DNA from: Rhipidocladum racemiflorum | Taxonomy: Eukaryota; Streptophyta; Magnoliopsida; Poales; Poaceae | DNA: 64,000 nucleotides | NCBI GenBank assembly: GCA_036346355.1 | Contig: CM070588.1 | Coordinates: forward strand, 13,005,914 to 13,069,913 | Direction of reading: 5' to 3' | Translations under genes and position numbers: made by a program | In this document: positions 1 through 8,990 of the stretch, piece after piece | How positions within the stretch are numbered: position 1 is the first letter of the stretch | Layout of the letters: the number at the start of each line of letters is the position of its first letter | The notes under the pieces: generated by a model | Seen by the model: the letters and a program-made list of their open reading frames with translations, nothing else | Databases searched by the model: none | What the model was told of the DNA's origin: nothing

Positions 1-3000
1 CAGGTGGCCTCCTCCTCCTCCTCCTCTGCCTCCACCTCCTCTGCCTCCTCGTCGTCCTCCTCCCTCTCCTCCTCCTCCTCCCACTCCTCCTCCTCTTCCC
101 ACTTGCATTTCCCGCAGAGCGGCGGTTGGTTGAAGTCAAAGAAGAAGAGTTTAGTGTTGCGCCTCTTTTGGTCACCATTTTGGCTTAGACGCCCAGTTTT
201 GTTGGTTGCTTTACGGAGAAAGTTATCGATTTACTCTTGTGTTTGCCTTTCTCCGAGGTTAAAAAGAGTTATTGTTGCATTGTGCCAGACCTGGTTGTGA
301 GGGCTGAGGTTCTGTCTTTGTAAGAGTAAGGGGTGTTATCTAATCTCGTCATTTTACTTGTTTGGGAAATCATCTTTGAAAACCATCTTCTTTCATGCAA
401 GTTTGGAGTTTGGTGTTTAATTGGAAGAACTTTCGCTACCAGAGTCTGGGAATTTGAGAGTTGATCTCTCTTGTACTTTTGTTTGGGTTTTGTTTTTCTT
501 TCTTTGCTGGAAAGGAGAAACTGAATATTGGTGTTCGTTCTTGATCAAGAGCTGTTGTTATCTTGAAAGAATGGGGCCGCATCCTATCTGTCAAGGGTAG
601 GTGACCCATGAGGGTGTTTAGAAATTTCTATGTCGGTGTTGTGTAGTTGGAACATCGAGATGTTGTAAACTACCGTTGTGGTTAGAGTGAGGTTAATGGT
701 TGTTTGAAGACAACCTAAAACGATTATGTTGATAAAGGAGGATTAAAGGAAATGATAATTGATCTAAAGTGAAAGTTGATTACTGTTTTATGCAGAGTGT
801 GGTGAGTCTTAGAATTAATTCGAAGTTCGAGAACTGTAGTATAGATCCCGATTAAGGTCTAGAATCTTCTGATCGAGGGATTATTATAGCAAGGTGAGGG
901 TGTAAAGCACGGGAGTATGATGGTGTAGAGACATGATGAGTGTCGGCTTTTGTTGCTTAGGGGTCAATTAAATTGTAAATCGAAAAATGACTTAATTGAT
1001 GTGAACCCAAAGAATGGGAGAATGTGGAGTGAATGTACGAAAGGCTGAGTTTGTCCTTGACCTATGTTGGTCTATGGTCCGTGGTTGGAATATGACTATT
1101 GGAGTTCGTATCGAATGATTAGAAGAGTTTATTGATGGAACGAACTGGGGGTATTGAATATGTGATTTAAGGGTTGTACGGAAAGTAACAGTTGATTATA
1201 CCGAATAAGTGTTGAGAAGGTATGTTTAGGACTGGAATACACAATTGTGTGGGTAATGGCTCGTATTATGTTGAGTTAACTGATAAGTTAATTATGCTGA
1301 AGTTGTGAGGACGTGGTTCTCCTTGTTGATTGTCATGAGATAGATATGGTTTAGAGTTCAATGTTAATTTGACCAATAGTGGTTATGTGAATAGTATAAG
1401 GTAATTGAACAAAGATTGGATGTTGTAACTTATGTCAAAAGTGTTCGACTTTCCAGGATTTGGTGAATATGAAATCCTTAATGGATAAGAGTATTGGAAT
1501 ACTAGAAGTAGTGGGATTCGAGTGGAACCTTCTTTTAAAGGTTTATGGATTCAATCGATTGTATGATTTTATGGGAGTGCATGCCTTTTGTTAAGACGTT
1601 CTAATTAGTGGGCAATAGAACTCCCCTAGTTAAGTGGCATTTTTACCAAGTTGCGGACTTGGCTTTGATGATTGGAAAGGAGAATGAACGAGTAGTTTTG
1701 AGAATTAATCGGTTTGTGGATTCCATATTATTGTGTGTTTTTGAGTCGTGCCAATCTTTGGTTTTGGCAAATTTACTTAGCTTATGTTGAGTATGGATTT
1801 ACACCCAAAAATATTGGAGTGGATCGTGCTCTTTCGCGTCCAAACTGAATTATCTTTGGAAGAAATATTTTAAGTGAAGCAAATGGACATAGTGGGTTGT
1901 GTTGGAAACCCTTGAGTTAAGCACTTAATTTGTAACTTTATTGTGACTAGAGTTGGATTTATTTGGGAAATGTGTGTGGTGTTTGCGAGTGCTTCAAAGG
2001 GTGGATCTTATGAATGTTTCATAAATGAATTTTTGTTGGTGAAGTGTTTTCTTCTGGGAATGTGTTTCCCTTTCTCTTTCGGAGAATTTGTGGTGGTTGT
2101 GGGAGTAGATGTTTGACATTAGAATTGATGTTCTCTTCCAAAATGTTGATTTTGGTTGAAGTGCGATGTTTTGCAAGTTTAGCTTTCAATTGATGTTGGG
2201 TTGTGATGCGACGTGGTGCTTTACTGTTAACTATGCTGTCGTCATAGTTATATGAATTATCGTAATCATCGATGTTATTTGTGTTTTAATCATGTGATAA
2301 ATAGAGTGAAGTATCTTTGTGAATGATTATTCGGTATTGTGGTTACTGGATGGATGAATGGTGAAAAGGAAACATGACATCGTTTATATATATTTAACCA
2401 TAAAAGAGTTGACGAGCCAGGTCGGTGAGAAAGTCATATATGGATATATGACTAATCCGGAGTGCTCTTGAAAAGTTTGCATTCATGTCATGAATCGAGA
2501 TTTCCATTGCTTTCTAGCATGAAAAGAAATAATGAACAAATTATGGTATTATGGCTGTGGTGTAAGAGATTTGAGTTTTCTTTGCGATTTGGCTTAGGAA
2601 AATAAAATGAGTGCCTTTGGATGTTGCCGAATTATTTCCAAAATGGTTTTTAGCGCTTTGGGGTTCGAGTTGTTGTATGTGGTCTACTTGGGTTCAAAAG
2701 AATCGTACTTCTTTTGCACTGTAGATGGGAGTGAGAATATGAATGTCCGCGGATTATTGTTGAGTATAATAAAGATTTATACCCTTGAGCTTGGTTGTTT
2801 GCGTGAAAAGATTGTGAGGGCGACACCCTCTTGGGAAAAGCACCAATTGTGATTTGGTAGTGAGTTACGGCCCTAGCTTGGGCCAGGTGTAAAACTTTGA
2901 TTGGGGTTTGAAAGGTGGATCATGATGGAAGTTGTGATGTTGGTTCAAATCTTTTGAGAGTATCACTAGTTGTGAAGAAGGTGATGGTAATTGATGTAAG

Positions 3001-3019
3001 GTGTTCGGTCGTGAACAGG
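1..3019. other. unassigned AT-rich intergenic DNA
   Basis: No convincing coding region. The longest open frames are about 60-98 codons and match no family I recognise. Composition is AT-rich with many short stop-containing frames on both strands, as expected of decayed retrotransposon leader or LTR sequence. A block near 2427-2470 (GGTCGGTGAGAAAGT followed by GACTA..CCGGAG) resembles 22850-22893 of LTR C2, so part of it may be a very old LTR. Nothing else is supportable. Confidence 0.5.
8..98. repeat. TCC trinucleotide microsatellite
   Basis: Imperfect (TCC)n tract with TCG/GCC interruptions at the left window edge. It makes an apparent serine-rich frame, which I read as a by-product of the repeat. 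Confidence 0.8.
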
Positions 3020-3062
3020 TAGTCGGTACTGCCGAGCTTAGGAAGAAATCCTAATTTCCTTT

Positions 3063-5177
3063 TGTGACATTACGATATGAAGTATGTTGAGTTCTTGGGC
3101 TTTTCTGGGGTTTTGGGCCGTTCTGGGAGGGTTTGGGCCTTACTGGGAGGTTTTGGGCCTAGGGGGGTTGAGTCTTGGGTCGTCTGTGGGGATGTTTGGG
3201 CCTTGAGGGGGGAATAACCTGCAAAACCAACAAACCCTAGCCCTTGGGGTGCCCCACCCGTTCCCCCTAGCCGCCCCTCCCACTCTCCCCTACCCTAGCC
3301 GCCACCCCCTCCCATGGTGCGCCCCTCCCCTAGCCGCACCACTCCCCACCTCTTGCGCGTCCCCTTCCCAACTCTAGCTGGCCCTAGTGCCCTCCCCTCG
3401 CAGCCCTCGCTGTTTTGGGAACCTTCCACCCAAAGAGATCCGACGATTCAGTCGATTGGAGGGAGATCGGGCCGGGAGAAGAAGAAATTCGGCGTTTGTT
3501 TGGTTCTTCAAGGGTGGTAAGTGATTTTAGATTCTTTGGTATGGCTATGGTGCTGATTAGATGGGGAAAATCATGGTTAATTTTGGTGTTTAGGTGCTGT
3601 GATTAGAAGGATTTCGGGTGATTGTAACTCTGTCCAGCGTTCTGTCCTCGGACAGATTAGGTCGTCGGTCTTCGGACGCGAATTTGGTAATTTTAGAAGC
3701 GTTTACTGGAGGGCCGATTGTTACAAACGTTGTAAATAATTCAATTACCTTTAATTGGACACCAAGAACGTTAAATTCCGTTCAGCTGTTTGAAAGTTAT
3801 GGCTGTTTTACCGAGCATTGTCCAATCTGTGACGTGATTGGGACAGATCGTGTTCAACTGTAGATTAGAGGTTTCTAGAGGCTGATTCAATTTTCGCTAA
3901 TACTTAGAAAAATATGGGAAATCTCCTAAGATTTGAGAAAATGTACTCGTTTACCTTATTTGGAGTTTTAGAATTCGAGTTATGCTTGTTGGAAGCATGC
4001 TGTCCCGTTGGACACATTCTTTGTTTTCGGGTTTTAGGAGTGGGTTGCGAAGTCGATGTAGATGATTGTTCTTGTATTGTTGTGTGGGCATGATTTTGAG
4101 TGTATTGTACCTATGTGCAGGTGATGTGACCCCGGGAGTCCCCTCAACATCTCGCCACTCCGTCTCACACGGTTGAAGGCAAGTGTATTGTAGTGGTTGT
4201 GATGATTCGCAATGAAATAGTTTAACCATGTGTTTTGATAAAATGCCATGATTGATTCTTGCTTGTGACATGATGAGTATAATTTGTTAAATGGCTATGC
4301 AATTGTTAAATCGAGTTTACACGCAAGTTATTCAAGTTTATGGCATATGTGCATGCATAAAGGAAGAGGCGACACAATCTGATGCCGGCCTCTGTGTTCA
4401 CACGTAGTGAACACAAAAGACCTACCTCGTAGTCCCATCCACGGTTGTGAATGGGAGCTAGTCAATAAGAGTAGGCACCCTCCACGGGATGGAAGGGAAA
4501 GAGGGTGCACACCGACGGGTGTGCACTCGGCAATACTGGTATGTGCTAAGCAAAGAGACATGTGCATTGCATTGCATGGATGAAAATGTTTATGAGATGC
4601 TTATGAAAATGAATTATGAGTTGTTTATAATGATGTTTATGAGATGTAATGAGGATGTTATTAAATACTATTATTGCTTAATTCCATTGCAATACACTTT
4701 GCTGAGTGATGAACTCACGCTTGTTGTTTTCTGATGTTTTCAGGTACCATGAAACCAGCATACGGGAAAGGGAGTTAACGGCACATCTTCACGTAGTTTC
4801 ATTCACCTAGACAACTGCACACTATCACTCATAGTTTTGATGATTAATTTTATTGTGCTAAGCTTGGATTATGCCATATTGTGTGCTTGGTTATATTGTT
4901 CACTTCGATTTGGTTCATGAAACATTTGAGTTTATAATCTGGACTTGAAAAGATGCTATAACTCCTGTTATTGCTGTTTTAGATGTCATCCATTATGTTA
5001 TTGTGTTATGATATTATTACTGTTGCTTCAAACCATGGAAAAACAAAGGATATGCTGCGAAAATTTCGTTTAAAGCATTTACGTACTTGCTGTAATTTGT
5101 CCTTAATTATGATATTTGGTTACTGTTTCTACTCTATTTGGTGACATTCTGGGCATACTAGGTGCCGGGGTGTTACA
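3063..5177 (+). mobile_element. Solo LTR C1 (2115 bp) with 5-bp TSD
   Basis: Begins TGTGACATTACG and ends GGTGTTACA. It is flanked by the direct repeat CCTTT (3058-3062 and 5178-5182) and splits the B LTR exactly. No internal domain is present, which is the product expected from LTR-LTR recombination. It is related to C2 at 21477-23060, sharing the GGGCC-rich U3, a CTAGCCGCCACCCCCT block, the exon-like segment and the hairpin cluster. A donor-like GGTG|GTAAGT lies at 3516/3517. An acceptor GTGCAG at 4120 and a GC donor GAAG|GCAAGT at 4178 bound a 58-base exon-like segment. A further acceptor TTTTCAG lies at 4743. Confidence 0.88.
4393..4524 (+). ncRNA. Hairpin cluster in LTR C1
   Basis: Three inverted repeats in a row. 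First, TGTGTTCAC/GTGAACACA (9-bp perfect stem, 4393-4415). Second, GCACCCTC/GAGGGTGC around an inner CTCCA/TGGA stem (4475-4508). Third, GCACACC-GACG-GGTGTGC (4507-4524). The same three occur at 22923-23007 in C2 with changed but still complementary bases, for example CTCCATC..GATGGA. This suggests selection on RNA structure. The function is unknown. Confidence 0.55.
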
Positions 5178-6540
5178 CCTTTTTTCGATTGAGTTCTTGT
5201 TTTCCGTTTCCAGCTCTTATTGGTATTTGATTACTTCTTCTTCCGTCGTTGATCGTTGTAACACCCCAAAATTTTGCTTTTCTTAAATTCATGTGTGATT
5301 TGGCACTTTGGTGAATTTTTGGAATTTTCTGGAATTTATTTGGATTTATTTGGAATTTATTTGAATTTATTCCATTTGGAAATAATTAGAGAATTTAATT
5401 TTGCAAATAAAATTTTGTTGGAAATATTTTATTTGAGTCCAAAATGATCCAAAATATTTTCCAGAATTTTTCTGGAATTTTTCTGAGTCATTTGCTATTT
5501 TTAATGAATTAAATGAATTACTGGGAATTATTTTAAATATTAAATCGCTGGAAATTCAACTCGGGTCAAGTATCGTTTCATCCGACCGAAGTCGGAACCC
5601 GAAGTCGGACTCGAAGTCCGACCGAGCCGATTGACTCGATCAAACCAAATCAAAACCTAATCAATCCCAACCGTTGGATCAAGATCCAACTACCGAGATC
5701 CGCCCATACCGGTTCGAGCCGTGATCCGCCCGGATCCGATCGCGCCCGCGGCGATCGTGGGCGTTGATCGTGCCACGTGGGCGGTATGCGTCGTCGTCTC
5801 CGCCGAGACCGAGCCGGACTCGCCGCCGTGTAGAGTTAGGTTTCCGCCTCGCACGCACGCCGAGGCTAGTGAACGCCCTGGTCACGCCCAGGGTTGCCCA
5901 CATCCGTGCGCACTGTTCCCGAGCCATCTCGCTGAGCCGCCGCCCGTTTGCCGTGCGAGCTCGCCGTAGTTGAGCGCCACTCCGCCGAGTTTTGCTCGAT
6001 TCCGCCGCCGTCCGTCGTCTTCCGCCGAGAAGGAGCCCAGATCCGGAATCCCCGTGACGAGACGCACCCGAAGGGAGGACTCATCTCGCCGGAGCAACCC
6101 CGAAACGCCATCGGGCTCGTCGTCGTTCTCGTCTCCGGTGGTCTTGCTCCGCCGCGTCGCCATCGACCTCGCGAGCTCTATGGACCGTCCGATCTTGATC
6201 GTGCGGTTGAGGTGAGTTCACGTGTTCCAAACCCGATTAGATCTGGACCGTTGGATCAAGATCCAACGGTTCACAATCGCCACGTGCCGTGATAGTGATT
6301 CTTATAGGATTAGATCTGGACCGTCCGATCTAGATCGAACGGCCCACGATCATCGAGTAGATTCAACACGTTAACCCTGGATCTAATCGCGGCCGTTGAA
6401 TTTCAAATCAACGGTCGAGATTGCGCCACGTGTCGGGAAGTTGGACCGACGCGGTCGGGCCGGGCCCAGCGCCTGGCAGGTGACGCTGACACGCGGGGCC
6501 CGCGTGTCAGAGGGCCCGCATGTCAGCGGCTGACCCAGCC

Positions 6541-6760
6541 AAGCGCTGACGTCACCCATGACGTCATCGGTGGGTCCCACCTGTCAGCACCGTGGGCTGA
6601 GCCCCGCTGACGTCAGCGATGACGTCACCCGAGTGGGCCCACATGTCAGTCTCACGTAGAATCGTGGACCGAGTCCACGGTAGACCCGAGCCGAGCGTGG
6701 ACTACGTCCATGGACCGGCTGACGTCAGCCAACCAATCAGAGGCTGCCACGTGTCCATGC
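6541..6760 (+). promoter_or_regulatory. Cluster of TGACGTCA and CACGTG boxes in LTR A
   Basis: Several ACGT-core palindromes lie within about 220 bases: TGACGTCA-type sites near 6547, 6560, 6607, 6621 and 6720, then CCAATCAG and CACGTG near 6735-6755. Plant bZIP factors bind such sites. The cluster recurs at 15750-15965 and in both E LTRs (30700-30800, 39900-40030). It lies downstream of the TATA-like box, so it would act as an intronic enhancer or mark a second promoter. Confidence 0.55.
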
Positions 6761-8028
6761 TGACGCAATAATTAATTTCCGAAAAAGAAAATGATTTATT
6801 AATTCGAAATAATGATTTCAGATTTTGTTTCAAACTTCAAACGCTTATAACTTTTGCGTTTCAACTCCGATTTGAGTGATTCAAATTTCTAAATTTGTAT
6901 AAAAATGAGATCTACCTAAATATGAATTTTATTTAATTTTTGGACTAAAGTTTTTCTCTGCAAAATTATTTAAATGATTATTTAAACTTTAAATAATCAT
7001 AACTTTTGCGTCTTAACTCCAAATTTGACGATTCCAGTTTCTAAAAATCCAGAAAATTATGTTCTCTCTGGTTAGGGATTTTATTTGGATGTTTGGACAC
7101 TTTTTGCCTATTGTTTATTTGTGTATTTGCTATTTGCACGCTTTACGAGTAGACGTTGAAGTGCCGGAAGGATTCGAAGGAGAAGTATTAACTCAGGATC
7201 CAACTCAAGACCAAGAACAAGTACTTTTTGAAGGCAAGTTGTGCTTTGACCATGTTGATCCTATTTCGAAATCTATTTTGATTTAAACTATTGCATGCTA
7301 GTTCAATTAGAAAAATACTTGGTTTAAACATGGGGGTTAGATAAATACCAATTTGCTGTATGACACCTTGATTACTTAAGTATGTGCCATGACCCTTTGT
7401 CACCCTAGTTGTGGATTACTAGTTGGACATTATTAAATCGCCAACATGGGTTTAGACCGTTGTAGTACACTGCTTAGACCTGCTACGTGCTCATGACATG
7501 ATTTTGGACAATCAAATGCTAATATTGACTTAATGATATATTGAACCTGTTTTGGAAAAGTATCATGTGATGTTGATGGCACGTGGTGCATGGTAATCAA
7601 CTGGGGTTTGATAAACGATTTTCGGCCAGGGCATGTGGCAAGAGTAATCAGTGGGCCGGTTGTGGCATTGGGAGTGTTGATTTGGTTCTTCGGGTAGTCT
7701 TGCCCTGGTCACCCTAAGGACTTAACCTTGCAAGCCTTTGAACTGGGTCTAACGTGCAACCACATGTCCAGAATGGGACGGACCTAGTTGACTAAGTTGC
7801 TAATAACGCACTGTGGGACCTCGGGAGGTCAACTACACCCTTTGTGTAAGTTGTACGGGGAGCGCATCTGGCCGAGGCCAGTACCCATCTAACGGTTGAT
7901 TGGCCTAAACTTCGCCTTAGCGAAGGGAAGGGTTAGTCTTAATAACCGGAGGACCACTTGTATTGTTAGAGGTTTCCGAAAGACTTTATTCTGAGGAACT
8001 TCGCCTTTGTGGTGTTTGACTGTATCTT

Positions 8029-8097
8029 GTGGGTAAAGTGCATAACCTCTGCAGAGTTTAGAATCTATTCGAATAGCCGTGTCCACGGTATTGGACA
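8029..8097 (+). ncRNA. Conserved structured RNA-like block in LTR A (5' copy)
   Basis: Order: GTGGGTAAAGTG, palindrome CTCTGCAGAG (8047-8056), palindrome ATTCGAAT (8067-8074), AGCCG, then hairpin TGTCCA-CGGTAT-TGGACA (8080-8097). The same order is kept in LTR families B, F and G with compensatory stem changes. It lies between the GC donor and the exon 2 acceptor. Confidence 0.65.
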
Positions 8098-8379
8098 TCA
8101 TCGCCGAATTACAAATCAAGGGTTAGACTTTTCTCAAAATAACTTGGATTTGAAAGGTTGGTTTGGTTTAGTAATGAAGATGAAAGAAATGTGGTTTAGG
8201 ATGCGGGAAAAAGTTTATTAAATTTCCTGAAAAGTTATTTATGCTTTACATATTTCTCTTTGCTTGAATCTACTTATATTACTTTTCAAATGTCAATCAT
8301 CGCAAATATACCTTGAGCTATTCCTTTGTACCAAGCCATGCATATAGTATATTAGCCTGCATTCTGTGCATGACTTGCT

Positions 8380-8394
8380 GAGTACCAAGTACTC
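8380..8394 (+). promoter_or_regulatory. GAGTAC-CAA-GTACTC palindrome before exon 2 acceptor
   Basis: A perfect 6-bp inverted repeat 24 bases before the ACACCAG acceptor. Equivalents with different loops stand at the same distance from the acceptor in every LTR family here. Confidence 0.6.
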
Positions 8395-8774
8395 ACCCTT
8401 GCCTCAATACAACACCAGTTGAAGAGGAGACTACACCAGCTTTGGAGGAGGAACTCCAAGAGGATCCGTCTACTTAGGGAAGCGAGCCCAGTCAGTTGCC
8501 TGTGGTATACTGGATGGCGCCACGATGTTACCTTATTTGATTTTCCGCTGCTATTATTTCTCTTTTAATAAGTATCGTCCTGCGAGGCGTACATTTGTGA
8601 CTTGACCATAAGGTTGAGTAACCAGTTTGGTTATTTAAATAAAGTACTTTGATAGTATCGATTGGTATGATTGTGATATTTACCGATGTTAAGACTGTGT
8701 GCACTAGCGCGTTCCTGGACTAGTGCTGAATACACAGAGGGTCCGGATTTGCACATTCGGGGTCCCGACAGAGG

Positions 8775-8787
8775 TGGTATCAGAGCC
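8775..8787 (+). other. Primer binding site of A (tRNA-iMet type)
   Basis: TGGTATCAGAGCC begins four bases after the 5' LTR end. It is the standard plant initiator-methionine tRNA complement. Confidence 0.9.
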
Positions 8788-8990
8788 ATACTTGACCGTA
8801 GGCTCAACCCTAAGCTAGAATGGTCGTAGTGAGGATAAAACCTATTTTCTAAAAGCTAAAAGTTTGTCAAGATAAGAAATGACATCTCGACTTATCCCCT
8901 TCTCTCTTTTCTTGTCTCTTGCTGAAATTTTCCCTTACCTTGTCACAATTTAAAAATTCCGAGTTCTTACGTAAAGCACTCTTGTGACAG

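Larger units (their letters stand above)
7153..8477 (+). other. Split small ORF inside 5' LTR of A (two exons, GC donor)
   Basis: Exon 1 runs 7153-7233 after an acceptor-like TAG and ends TTTGAAG|GCAAGT, the consensus of GC-AG introns. Its frame is acidic, with VDVEVPEGFEGEV and QDQEQ. Exon 2 runs 8419-8477 after ACACCAG, is acidic (EEET, LEEELQED) and ends at TAG. The frames agree in phase 1 across the junction. Both exons recur in the other LTR of A and in E (exon 2 is frame-shifted in one E LTR). Exon pairs of other sequence but equal phase occur in LTR families B and G. The upstream start is unresolved: the frame is open back to an ATG at 7059, but that stretch is also a polypyrimidine tract. 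Expression is not shown. Confidence 0.5.
5257..8770 (+). repeat. 5' LTR of element A (3514 bp)
   Basis: TG...CA ends; pairs with 14449-17979. It holds TTTGGAATTTAT-type repeats at its start, inverted repeats of CCGTTGGATC/GATCCAACGG, a donor-like GAG|GTGAGT at 6211/6212, an ACGT-rich box cluster, a direct repeat containing CATAACTTTTGCGT (near 6847 and 6997), the split small ORF, the structured block and AATAAA at 8638-8643. The TATTTAAAG box of the 3' LTR is altered here to CTAGTGAACG near 5866. Confidence 0.95.

Noticed and set aside
4..300. Serine-rich open frame at the left edge
   Set aside because: It is a translated TCC microsatellite followed by ordinary AT-rich sequence, with no domain.
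5970..6211. Arg/Ser-rich frame of the proposed exon 0 joined to exon 1 as one protein
   Set aside because: Phases do not match: the exon 0 frame ends in phase 2, exon 1 needs phase 1, and the phase-1 frame has a TGA just before the donor in A and one shortly upstream in E. I keep exon 0 only as a possible noncoding leader.
7059..7152. Hydrophobic N-terminal segment before exon 1 as a membrane anchor
   Set aside because: The stretch is a polypyrimidine-rich tract before an acceptor-like TAG. Such tracts translate to Phe/Leu/Ile, so apparent hydrophobicity is expected without coding.
8775..8787. Partial tRNA gene at the primer site
   Set aside because: Only the short complement to the tRNA 3' end is present, with no cloverleaf. 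It is a retrotransposon primer binding site.
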